DNA of 64,000 nucleotides from positions 248,001-312,000 of the forward strand of contig NZ_PPSM01000025.1 in NCBI RefSeq assembly GCF_002916655.1, read 5' to 3'. The DNA is from Novosphingobium sp. HII-3 (GTDB lineage Bacteria > Pseudomonadota > Alphaproteobacteria > Sphingomonadales > Sphingomonadaceae). A program made the position numbers and the translations under genes. Below are positions 1 through 8,792 of the stretch, one piece after another. Positions within the stretch are counted from its first letter, which is position 1. The number at the start of each line of letters is the position of its first letter. The notes under the pieces are model-generated. The model saw only the letters and a program-made list of their open reading frames with translations, searched no databases and had not been told where the DNA came from.

Positions 1-664
1 CGGCAAGCGGCAGGATGGTCGCTTCGAACGTCTCGGAATCCTTCAGCGCACGGCCACCCGAAACGATGATCTTCGCGCTGGTCAGTTCCGGACGCTCCGA
101 CTTCGCCAGCTCGGCACCCACGAAGGTTGACAGGCCGGCATCGCCCCCCTGCCCGTTGGTCGCCGTCACGTCCTCGACCGCAGCCGAACCGCCCGTGGCT
201 TCGGCCTTGGCGAAGGCCGTGCCGCGCACGGTGATGACGAGCTTCGCATCGCTCGATTCAACCGTCGCAATGGCGTTGCCGGCGTAGATCGGGCGAGTGA
301 AGGTCTTCTCGCCTTCAACCGAAAGGATGTCCGAGATCTGCATCACGTCAAGAAGAGCGGCCACGCGCGGCGCGATGTTCTTGCCAGTGGTCGTGGCCGG
401 CGTGATGAAGGCGTCGTGGCTGGCCATCAGTTCGGCAACCAGCGGAGCGACGTTCTCTGCCAGCGCGTGCTCGTATGCCGCGTTGTCGGCGACGAGTACC
501 TTGCCGACGCCGGTGATCTGCGCAGCGGCATCGGCCACAGCACGGCAATTCGATCCCGCGACCAGCAGATCAACTTCACCCAGCTTTGCAGCGGCGGTAA
601 CGGCGGAAAGCGTCGCGTCCTTGACCGACGCGTTGTCGTGTTCGACCCAAACAAGCGTCTTCAT
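1..664 (-). CDS. etfA: Electron transfer flavoprotein subunit alpha, 3' end cut by window edge
   Basis: About 221 residues are present, read from an ATG at 664 to the left edge, with no stop inside the window. EtfA pairs with EtfB and carries FAD, passing electrons from acyl-CoA and related dehydrogenases to ETF-ubiquinone oxidoreductase. The N-terminal ETF domain covers roughly residues 1-190. The start of the C-terminal FAD domain is visible as VSGGRALKDSE at 201-211, the family signature. About 90 residues of the usual 310 are missing beyond the edge. The start codon overlaps the etfB stop as ATGA, so the two genes are translationally coupled. Confidence 0.95.
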   Translation of the reverse strand, partial: MKTLVWVEHDNASVKDATLSAVTAAAKLGEVDLLVAGSNCRAVADAAAQITGVGKVLVADNAAYEHALAENVAPLVAELMASHDAFITPATTTGKNIAPRVAALLDVMQISDILSVEGEKTFTRPIYAGNAIATVESSDAKLVITVRGTAFAKAEATGGSAAVEDVTATNGQGGDAGLSTFVGAELAKSERPELTSAKIIVSGGRALKDSETFEATILPLA

Positions 665-1410
665 CAGGCGACTCCCAGTTCCTTGAGCTTGGCGACGAGC
701 GCATCAACGTCGGCGACCTTGACGCCGGCCGAGCGCACGGCCGGTTCGGAAACCTTGAGCGTCTTGAGGCGCGGCGCGATGTCGACGCCGAAATCGGCGG
801 GGCTCTTCACGTCGAGCGGCTTCTTCTTCGCCTTCATGATGTTGGGCAGCGAAGCGTAGCGCGGCTCGTTCAGGCGAAGGTCGGTGGTGACAATGGCGGG
901 GAGCGACAGCTTCACCGTTTCAAGGCCGCCGTCGACTTCACGGGTCACAGACACCGAATCGCCGTCGATTTCGACCTTGGAGGCAAACGTGCCCTGCGGA
1001 CGACCAAGCAGCGCCGCCAACATCTGGCCGGTCTGGTTCGAATCGTCGTCGATCGCCTGCTTGCCAAGGATCACGAGGCCCGGATTCTCCTCGGCCACGA
1101 TCGCCTTGAGGATCTTCGCCACGGCGAGCGGTTCCACTTCGGCATCGGTTTCGATGAGGATGGCGCGGTCCGCACCCATGGCAAGGGCGGTGCGCAGCGT
1201 TTCCTGTGCCTTGGCCGGCCCGACGGAGACGGCGACGATCTCTTCCGCCTTGCCCGCTTCCTTGAGACGGATGGCTTCTTCGACCGCGATCTCATCGAAC
1301 GGGTTCATGCTCATCTTGACGTTGGCCAGGTCGACCCCGGTGCCGTCGGCCTTGACCCGCGGCTTAACGTTGTAATCGATCACCCGCTTCACGGGCACGA
1401 TGATCTTCAT
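664..1410 (-). CDS. etfB: Electron transfer flavoprotein subunit beta
   Basis: A 248-residue protein, the normal length for EtfB, starting [14 protein letters not shown]. It holds the AMP-binding half of the ETF heterodimer and works with EtfA in electron transfer from dehydrogenases to the quinone pool. Recognisable blocks are [15 protein letters not shown] near residues 117-131 and the beta-subunit signature VDGGLETV followed by LRLNEPRY. An in-frame start six codons earlier exists, but GAGAGGACAG lies about 7 bases before the chosen ATG and fits as ribosome-binding site. It is the first gene of an etfB-etfA pair; a terminator upstream separates it from sucC. Confidence 0.96.
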   Translation of the reverse strand: MKIIVPVKRVIDYNVKPRVKADGTGVDLANVKMSMNPFDEIAVEEAIRLKEAGKAEEIVAVSVGPAKAQETLRTALAMGADRAILIETDAEVEPLAVAKILKAIVAEENPGLVILGKQAIDDDSNQTGQMLAALLGRPQGTFASKVEIDGDSVSVTREVDGGLETVKLSLPAIVTTDLRLNEPRYASLPNIMKAKKKPLDVKSPADFGVDIAPRLKTLKVSEPAVRSAGVKVADVDALVAKLKELGVA

Positions 1411-1571
1411 TGCGATCTGTCCTCTCACTGTTGGGACGGCAATTTAACCGCGCAATTAACTCTCACGAGGGAGCTATTGCCATCCTTTACCCTTGCGTCA
1501 AGTCCCGCACACACGGGAACCCCTTGGGGATGGCAAAGCTGAACTACACCGGCCCGCTCCACCTGGCATGC

Positions 1572-1602
1572 AAAAACGGCGGAGGTCACAGGACCCCCGC
1601 CG
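1572..1602 (-). terminator. Rho-independent terminator after sucC
   Basis: Read on the minus strand, the hairpin arms CGGCGG and CCGCCG enclose an inner GGTC/GACC pair and are followed directly by TTTTTG. It lies about 50 bases after the sucC stop and before etfB, so sucC probably ends here and etfBA uses its own promoter between 1411 and 1570. Confidence 0.8.
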
Positions 1603-1648
1603 CATTCTGTTCAGCCGTAAATGAAGCGCACCAGGCGCATCATCGGGT

Positions 1649-2848
<1,200 letters not shown>

Positions 2849-3033
2849 CGCTCAAATCGCTTTCTGCTGGAGGTTCCCGGGGAAGGCGCCGTAGCCATAT
2901 GTTCGCTAGCCGCCTAAGCACATCCGGCCCGCCTTGAAAAGGCCCGCTGTCTGCGCAAATGCATGGGGTCTGCAAATTTGATCCTGCTCATTTGCTAACA
3001 GTTTGCAGTATCGATAACTGGAATCCCGTTCGA

Positions 3034-3828
3034 ATGATTGACCGCAGCAAATTGGAAGCCATCGTACGGGAGGCCGGCCGGATCGCTCTGGCGGGCTGGC
3101 CGGGTGACGGCCACGAGCTTGAATCGTGGGAAAAGACGCCCGGCAGCCCGGTCTGCACCGCCGACCTTGCGGTCGATGCGTTCCTGAAGACGGAACTGAC
3201 CGAACTGCTCCCCGCCGCCGGCTGGCTGTCGGAGGAAACCGCCGACACGCGGGAGCGACAGGATCGGGAGCTCGTCTGGCTGGTCGACCCGATCGACGGC
3301 ACGCGCGACTACATCCGGGGCCGCAGCGGCTGGGCCGTGTCCGTGGCCCTGGTGAACACCCGCCGGCCGCTTCTCGGCTACTTGTATGCCCCCGTCCGGC
3401 GGCGGGAGGAAGGCGGCGAATTCTGGTCAGCCGAAGCCGGGAAAGGCGCCTGGCTGAACGGCACGCGCCTTCACGCCAGCCGCCGCGAGGCGCTGGCCGG
3501 ATCGCGGGTACCGGCGCAAAAGCTCGCGCCCGAAGACGCGGATCTGACCCTCGTGCCGCAGCCCAACTCGATCGCGCTTCGCATGGCGATGGTTGCATCC
3601 GGGGACGCTGACCTGCTGGCGACGCTGCGCTGGGGGTACGAGTGGGATATCGCAGCGGCCGGGCTGATTGCGCGCGAGGCAGGGGCTGCAGTAACCGACG
3701 CCTTTGGAAAACCGCTCAATTACAACAAGCACGATCCGCGAGCCTTCGGCCTCCTGGTGTCCTCGAACGGCATACACGCCGCTGCCGTGGAGCGCCTCGC
3801 GGACCGAGCGGCGCGCTACTCGGCCTGA
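3034..3828 (+). CDS. cysQ: Inositol monophosphatase-family 3'(2'),5'-bisphosphate nucleotidase (CysQ-like)
   Basis: A 264-residue protein from MIDRSKLEAIV. The metal-binding signature DPIDGTRD is at about residues 85-92, with the upstream acidic site SEET near 67 and the C-terminal WDIAAAG motif, so all three blocks of the lithium-sensitive Mg-phosphatase fold are present. CysQ recycles PAP (3'-phosphoadenosine 5'-phosphate) from sulfate assimilation. Close relatives act on inositol monophosphate or histidinol phosphate, so the substrate is inferred. An earlier in-frame start at 2959 would add 25 residues unlike the family and is not used. It is divergent from sucC and converges on the next gene with an 18-base gap. 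Confidence 0.85.
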   Translation: MIDRSKLEAIVREAGRIALAGWPGDGHELESWEKTPGSPVCTADLAVDAFLKTELTELLPAAGWLSEETADTRERQDRELVWLVDPIDGTRDYIRGRSGWAVSVALVNTRRPLLGYLYAPVRRREEGGEFWSAEAGKGAWLNGTRLHASRREALAGSRVPAQKLAPEDADLTLVPQPNSIALRMAMVASGDADLLATLRWGYEWDIAAAGLIAREAGAAVTDAFGKPLNYNKHDPRAFGLLVSSNGIHAAAVERLADRAARYSA

Positions 3829-3846
3829 GAGCGCGCCGGGGCTGCC

Positions 3847-5382
3847 TCAAGCCTCGGTCGTGCCATCCTCTTTCGTGTCCATGGGCTCACCACGCCAGGC
3901 GGGATCCTTGCCCATCCTTTCGATCGCCTTGCGAGCGTAGTCGCTGAGACTGCCGCCGTGGGGATTGGCCGCCACCGCCGCGAGGACCGCTTTGGCGTCC
4001 CCATGCCGCCCGAGCGCAATGAGGGCCATGCCGAGCTCCGCGCGAAGTCCCAGATCGAAGGGGGCCAACTGCATCGCCCGGACCAGGCCGTCGATGGCCA
4101 GCTGCGACGGCTTTTGCCCCCGCTCCACGAACCCGCGATAATAGTAGATCAAGGGGAGGGGATGGTCGTTCTCAAGCCGGTTCAGGGCAATGAAGGGCGC
4201 GCGCGCCACCTTGTAAGCTGCCTCCCGCGCGTCTCCATCCAAGTCTGCGGCGATGCGAAGCAGCGCGTAGCCTTTCTGCAGGTACGCGTTGACCTGCCGA
4301 GGGTCGCGCTTGAGAGCCGCATCCGCGGCCGTCACCGCCTCCCCATCATTACCGGCGTCGTACTCGCACTCCGCCAGCGCCGAGAGGACGGCCGGATCGT
4401 CCGGATGCAGCGCCGCTATTGCGCGCGCCTCCGCAAGTACCGCCATGGCCTCCTCTTCAGAAACACCGCGCTTCGACCGCACGCGGACGTTCATCATGGC
4501 CCCCTCGCCGGCAGAGAGGGCGCGCAAGGCCACCGGTCCGATCTTCAGCTTGCCCGCGTCGATTTTAAGCGCTGACAGTCTGCGCTGTACCAGATAGCGG
4601 TCCAGCTCTTTCTCCAGTGCGGCAAAGTCCCCGAAGGCTTCTGTGGCTGCGACCGTCTGGCTCTTGCCTTCTCCGAGCAAGGCAAGGTAGCGGCTGAACT
4701 GCCCGCGACGAGCCTCGTTGAAGGTGAGGTAGTGGTAGAGCAGCCAGCTCTTGCCATAAAATCCGTCCATTTGACTGAGCCTCAGCTTCGCCGTCGCTTC
4801 CGGATCAAGCAGTTCCGCGACCTGCACGTCCTTGCCCAGCAACAGCCCTCCGGCGCGGTGGACCGCGGGCCGCCCCATCCACAGACTGCCGTCCATCTCG
4901 AACTTGGCCGAGGCGAAGAATTCAGCCGCGCCTTCACCAACCCAGCGCGGCATCGGCATGGCACTCGACGAAATCATGAAATGGTGAGCGTATTCGTGCA
5001 GCAGGACGACCATGGACCAGGTCACGGCTCCACTGGCCGCCTCCACGGCTGGAACGATCGCCAGCGATCCTCCAGCGGCAGGCACATAGAAGCCCGCAAC
5101 CTGATCGTCCTTGCCCCCGTGCAGCTTGCGCACCTCGCGCTCGTTCTTCACCACGTAGACAGTGACGCGGTTGGACGGACTTGGTCTCGCCGTGTCCGTA
5201 TTGAAAACGAGCGCTACCCCGGCATGGTATCGCTCCAGCTGCTCAGCAAAACGGGTGACGTTCTTCGTCGTATCGTTGGCATAGATGACGAAGTGATCGC
5301 TGGAAGCTTCCAGCCAGGCTGCCTGCGCCGGTTGAACCGGCAGCGTCACCGCCAGCAGCCCCAAGAATGCCTTGAATTTCAT
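3847..5382 (-). CDS. Secreted zinc-metalloprotease-like protein with TPR tail
   Basis: A 511-residue protein with an N-terminal signal peptide (hydrophobic to about residue 21, ending AQA). The N-terminal half contains HEYAHH at 129-134, a zinc-binding HExxH motif, followed by GEGAAEFF at 149-156, whose glutamate is well placed as the third ligand in the gluzincin pattern. This resembles the DUF1570/peptidase MA-like group. The C-terminal half (about 300-500) is helical with TPR-like repeats, for example around the YLQKGYALLR and GLRAELGMALIALG segments. Likely periplasmic or outer-membrane associated. Substrate unknown and activity not shown by sequence alone. It converges on the cysQ-like gene and has its own upstream region. 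Confidence 0.75.
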   Translation of the reverse strand: MKFKAFLGLLAVTLPVQPAQAAWLEASSDHFVIYANDTTKNVTRFAEQLERYHAGVALVFNTDTARPSPSNRVTVYVVKNEREVRKLHGGKDDQVAGFYVPAAGGSLAIVPAVEAASGAVTWSMVVLLHEYAHHFMISSSAMPMPRWVGEGAAEFFASAKFEMDGSLWMGRPAVHRAGGLLLGKDVQVAELLDPEATAKLRLSQMDGFYGKSWLLYHYLTFNEARRGQFSRYLALLGEGKSQTVAATEAFGDFAALEKELDRYLVQRRLSALKIDAGKLKIGPVALRALSAGEGAMMNVRVRSKRGVSEEEAMAVLAEARAIAALHPDDPAVLSALAECEYDAGNDGEAVTAADAALKRDPRQVNAYLQKGYALLRIAADLDGDAREAAYKVARAPFIALNRLENDHPLPLIYYYRGFVERGQKPSQLAIDGLVRAMQLAPFDLGLRAELGMALIALGRHGDAKAVLAAVAANPHGGSLSDYARKAIERMGKDPAWRGEPMDTKEDGTTEA

Positions 5383-5492
5383 GATGTTTCCCCACCCCGA
5401 TCAGCGCAGACTAGGGAAAACTGAAAGCGGTTCAAGCGATCCGTCCGGATGGTCGCTTCGCCTGTGATTCCTGCAAGACCAGCCATACGAAG

Positions 5493-5524
5493 AAGGGGCC
5501 GGTGCGTCGCCGCGCCGGCCCCTT
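5493..5524 (-). terminator. Terminator-like hairpin after the OmpA-like gene
   Basis: A strong GC stem (AAGGGGCCGG pairing with CCGGCCCCTT, extended by four inner pairs including one G-U) lies about 30 bases after the stop of the OmpA-like gene. On the minus strand it is followed by CTTCGTATGG, not by a proper T tract, so termination is plausible but not certain. Confidence 0.55.
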
Positions 5525-5554
5525 CCCCGATCCCGCTTTACGCGGAAGTGCTGA

Positions 5555-6229
5555 TTACTGGGCCGAGTTGGCGTCCTCGGTGGTGACCGGGGTGATCTTG
5601 ATCTCGACGCGGCGGTTGAGAGCGCGGCCTTCGGTCGTGTTGTTGTCGGCCACGGGGTAGTTCATGCCCATGCCCTGCGTCTGGATACGGGCGGACGAGA
5701 CACCCCGGCTGATCAGGTAGCGGGCCACCGCGTCCGCGCGGCGCTTGGACAGATCCATGTTGTAGGTGGCGGACCCGGTCGAATCGGTGTGGCCATAGAC
5801 GTCTACGAGGCTGTTCGGGTACTGCACCATCGATTGAGCGACCTTGTCCAGCGAAGTCTGGAACGACGGGCTGATGACGGTCGAATCGACAGCGAATGTC
5901 ACGTCCGGCAGGTTCACGAGAATGCCGTCGCCCTGCTGGCTGACGTCGATGCCTGAACCGGCGGTCTGCTCCTTCAGCTCCCTGATCTGCTTGTCCATCT
6001 GGTAACCGACGACACCGCCAGCGACGCCGCCGATACCTGCGCCGACGATACGCGCGGTCTTGCCGCCAATCACGCTGCCCAGCAGGTAGCCGAGCCCGGC
6101 GCCGCCGGCGCCACCGATCGCCGTGCGCGAAACCTTGCGCTCACCCGTGTTCGGATCGGTGACACAGGCGGAAACGGAGACCATCGCAAGTACTGCGGCG
6201 GCCGAAGTGATCAGGCGCGACTTCTTCAT
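5555..6229 (-). CDS. OmpA-family outer membrane lipoprotein with glycine zipper
   Basis: A 224-residue protein from MKKSRLITSAAAVLAM. The signal peptide ends in a lipobox with Cys22 (VSAC), so it is probably lipidated. Residues 38-76 form a glycine-zipper segment (many GG, GxG and GGVVG repeats), which may insert in the membrane. Residues 105-218 are an OmpA C-terminal peptidoglycan-binding domain, recognisable by DVYGHTDSTG and the downstream SKRRADAVARYL block. This is the Pal/YiaD-like arrangement linking outer membrane to cell wall. The start at 6229 has GAAGGGA upstream; an upstream extension of 43 residues lacks a signal-peptide pattern and is rejected. It is divergent from the CorC-like gene. 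Confidence 0.9.
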   Translation of the reverse strand: MKKSRLITSAAAVLAMVSVSACVTDPNTGERKVSRTAIGGAGGAGLGYLLGSVIGGKTARIVGAGIGGVAGGVVGYQMDKQIRELKEQTAGSGIDVSQQGDGILVNLPDVTFAVDSTVISPSFQTSLDKVAQSMVQYPNSLVDVYGHTDSTGSATYNMDLSKRRADAVARYLISRGVSSARIQTQGMGMNYPVADNNTTEGRALNRRVEIKITPVTTEDANSAQ

Positions 6230-6421
6230 CTGGGTTGTCCCTTCCTCTGGATGTGCCTTCATATAGACATCTGTGCGGTAGTGAACATGAACGGCAAATG
6301 GCTTATGGGGCCTCAACAACCCGAAGGTCGACCGGTTCCCTGCAAGCTCCTGCAACAAAGCGTTGCATCCCCACGGGGGTTCTTCGCGTTCGGCCTATTC
6401 TCTGCTAGCGATGAAGGCACT

Positions 6422-7759
6422 GTGACACCCTTTCCCTGGACTGACGTCCTCATCATCATCGGCCTGATATTCCTAAACGGGCTGTTCTCGATGTCCGAAC
6501 TGGCCATCGTCTCCGCGCGGTCGGCGCGCCTGAAGGTCTCTGCCGACAAGGGCAGCCGGGCGGCCAAGACCGCACTCGATCTGGCGGAGGAGCCGGGCCG
6601 GTTCCTGTCCACCGTACAGATCGGCATCACGCTGATCGGCATCATCGCCGGCGCCTATTCCGGCTCCAGCCTCGGCGGACCGGTCGGCGACCGGCTGGCG
6701 CTGATGGGGGTGCCGCCGCGTTTCGCCGCCGAACTCGGTTTCGCGCTTGTCATTGTGGCGACAACCTACCTCAGCGTGGTCGTGGGCGAACTGGTGCCCA
6801 AGCAGCTGGCGCTGCGCATGGCGGAACCGGTCGCCCTCGTCATGGCGCAGCCGATGAGCCTGCTTGCCCGCATCATGGGCCCGTTCGTGTGGCTGCTGGA
6901 CCGCTCCTCCGGCGTCATCCTGCGCCTGTTCTCCATCCGCAGCGGCGATACCGAACGGCTGACGGCGGAGGAACTGCACATGATCTTCGCCGAGGCGACA
7001 CGCTCCGGCGTGATCGAGGAAGAAGAGCGCGCGATGATGACAGGCGTGCTGCGTCTCGCCGAGCGGCCCGTCCGCGAGCTCATGACGCCGCGCAACCAGA
7101 TCGACTGGATCGATGCCGATGCGGACGAAGACCAGCTGCGCGCCAAGATAAAGGCGTCGCCGCATTCCTTACTGCCGGTGATGGACGGCGAAGGCGCACC
7201 GGACAACGTGATCGGCATCCTCAAGGTCAAGGAAGTGCTTGCCGCGCTCATCGCCGGCGAGACCGTCGACGTGCGGGCCATGATGCGCAAGGCCGAGGTC
7301 ATACCGGACCAGCTCGACGCCATGGACGCGCTTCGCAAGCTCCAGACCGCCGAGGTGTCGATGGCGGTGGTGCATGACGAATACGGCCATCTCGAAGGCG
7401 TGGTGACGCCCTCGGACGTTCTCTCCGCGCTGGCGGGAACCTTCGTTTCACACCAGGACGAAGGCGACGAGCCCATGATCGTCACGCGCGATGACGGTTC
7501 GCTGCTGGTGTCTGGCGCGATGCCCGCTGATGCCCTGGCCGACCGCCTCGGCATGACTCTCCCGGAAGACCGCGATTTCGCGACGATCGCCGGTTACGTG
7601 CTTCACGTCCTGCGCAAGGTCCCGCGCGAGGGGGAAAACTTCGTAGAGCAGGGTTGGCGCTTCGAGGTCATCGACATGGACGGCCTCAAGATCGACAAGG
7701 TGCTTGTGAACGCCGAGCTCCCCGCAGCCAGCGACGACGGCGTGGCCGGGGACGGCTGA
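6422..7759 (+). CDS. CorC/HlyC (CNNM-type) membrane protein with CBS pair
   Basis: About 445 residues from a GTG at 6422 (GAAGG lies five bases upstream). The order is: a DUF21/CNNM transmembrane domain (about residues 5-190, several hydrophobic helices), two CBS domains (about 210-330, with MTPRNQIDW at the start of the first), and a C-terminal CorC_HlyC transporter-associated domain. Family members act in Mg2+/Co2+ efflux or homeostasis; the old name is hemolysin. A longer frame opens at 6251, but the added residues have no family similarity and would overlap the divergent promoter region. The start is therefore likely, not certain. Confidence 0.88.
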   Translation: MTPFPWTDVLIIIGLIFLNGLFSMSELAIVSARSARLKVSADKGSRAAKTALDLAEEPGRFLSTVQIGITLIGIIAGAYSGSSLGGPVGDRLALMGVPPRFAAELGFALVIVATTYLSVVVGELVPKQLALRMAEPVALVMAQPMSLLARIMGPFVWLLDRSSGVILRLFSIRSGDTERLTAEELHMIFAEATRSGVIEEEERAMMTGVLRLAERPVRELMTPRNQIDWIDADADEDQLRAKIKASPHSLLPVMDGEGAPDNVIGILKVKEVLAALIAGETVDVRAMMRKAEVIPDQLDAMDALRKLQTAEVSMAVVHDEYGHLEGVVTPSDVLSALAGTFVSHQDEGDEPMIVTRDDGSLLVSGAMPADALADRLGMTLPEDRDFATIAGYVLHVLRKVPREGENFVEQGWRFEVIDMDGLKIDKVLVNAELPAASDDGVAGDG

Positions 7760-7781
7760 ACCGGTCGCCGTCGGACCAAAG

Positions 7782-7816
7782 AAAAAGGGCCGGACTTCAC
7801 TGTCCGGCCCTTTTTT
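7782..7816. terminator. Bidirectional rho-independent terminator
   Basis: The nine-base arms GGGCCGGAC and GTCCGGCCC are separated by six bases, preceded by AAAAA and followed by TTTTTT. It sits between the convergent CorC-like gene and the DUF3035 lipoprotein gene and can stop transcription from both sides. Confidence 0.93.
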
Positions 7817-7836
7817 ATAGCGTGTGCGGCGAAGCT

Positions 7837-8253
7837 TCAGCTTCCGACCGAAGTCTGCGCGTCGCGGCCATCCCCCTGCGGGGCGGCGAGGATGGCGCGG
7901 GTGACCTGGCCCTTGGCGACCGTGTAAGTGCCCGGATCCCCGACTGTCGAGCGGATGCCCGGAGCCGCCGTGCCGGCGAGATCCAGCGCCGATTTTTCCA
8001 CCTCGCTGCGCGCCTGCGGACCGCCGAACAGAGCGTCCAGCGTCTGCTGCTGGAGAGAGTCGTTGGTGGGGCGCGGCTGCCCTTCCTTGGGGGGGCTCAG
8101 TGAGAAATCGGGCGGCACCACCAGCGGGGTCTGCCGCTGCACGGCAAATTCGTCGGGACGGCTGCGGTTGAACAGGCCCGTGCTGCCGCAGGCCGAGAGC
8201 AGGACCGCGCCGGTCGCGACGAGAACGAAGGCACCGGTTTTCTTCATGCGCAT
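7837..8253 (-). CDS. DUF3035-family lipoprotein
   Basis: A 138-residue protein from MRMKKTGAFVLVATG. The signal peptide ends in a lipobox LLSAC, so it is a predicted outer-membrane lipoprotein. The remainder is short, low in hydrophobic segments and rich in Pro and Gln, with the family-typical VVPPDFSL block. DUF3035 proteins are widespread in alphaproteobacteria and linked by some work to the outer-membrane assembly machinery; that role is not shown here. It lies 24 bases after lspA, the signal peptidase that would process it, and is the last gene of the ileS run. TTG codons at 8262 and 8256 and ATGs at 8253 and 8247 are possible starts. Confidence 0.85.
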   Translation of the reverse strand: MRMKKTGAFVLVATGAVLLSACGSTGLFNRSRPDEFAVQRQTPLVVPPDFSLSPPKEGQPRPTNDSLQQQTLDALFGGPQARSEVEKSALDLAGTAAPGIRSTVGDPGTYTVAKGQVTRAILAAPQGDGRDAQTSVGS

Positions 8254-8276
8254 CAAAATCAACTCGCGTTTTTTAT

Positions 8277-8792
8277 TCAGGCCTGTGGGGCGGGTTCCGC
8301 CTCTGCATCGGGCTTGTCGCGCGAAAACAGGGATCGGGCAAGGATAATCAGGACGCCGATGGTGATAGCGGCATCGGCCAGATTGAAGATCAGGAAGGGC
8401 CGCCAGTCACCGAAATGCAGGTCTGCGTAGTCGATGACGTAGCCCACGTTGAAGCGATCGTGGATGTTACCCGCAGCGCCGCCCAGCACCAAGCCGAGGG
8501 CGCCGATTTCCGGCAGCTTGCGCTCCCGCAGCAGCCAGATCAGCACGAAAGCGGCGATCGCGGCGGTCATCGCCACGAGCGCCCAACGCCCCTCCGGCGA
8601 TCCGGCCGTGAACAGGCCAAGTGACACGCCGAAATTCTGCGTCCAGGTCAGGTTGAAGAACGGCAGCACGTAGACCTGCCCGATCCGGTCGAGATCCAGA
8701 TCATCGACCACCCATCCCTTGATGCCCTGGTCCACAGCGTAGGTGACCACTGCCAGCAACAGGCCGAGACCGCGTTTGGGCCACGCCGTCAC
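8277..8792 (-). CDS. lspA: Lipoprotein signal peptidase (signal peptidase II)
   Basis: A 171-residue inner-membrane aspartic protease that cleaves prolipoproteins at the lipobox after lipidation. Four hydrophobic segments are visible. The conserved GGAAGNIHDR block is at about 104-113, and the two catalytic aspartates are expected at Asp121 (YVIDYAD) and Asp140 (FNLAD). The start is GTG, overlapping the ileS stop as GTGA, so translation is coupled. ileS-lspA is a widely conserved pair, and a lipoprotein gene follows directly. Confidence 0.96.
   Translation of the reverse strand: MTAWPKRGLGLLLAVVTYAVDQGIKGWVVDDLDLDRIGQVYVLPFFNLTWTQNFGVSLGLFTAGSPEGRWALVAMTAAIAAFVLIWLLRERKLPEIGALGLVLGGAAGNIHDRFNVGYVIDYADLHFGDWRPFLIFNLADAAITIGVLIILARSLFSRDKPDAEAEPAPQA

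Noticed and set aside
1444..1460. TTAAC repeated with a 12-base period upstream of etfB, like a CtrA box
   Set aside because: The consensus TTAA-N7-TTAA needs seven bases between the halves; here there are eight. No other CtrA-like site was seen near.
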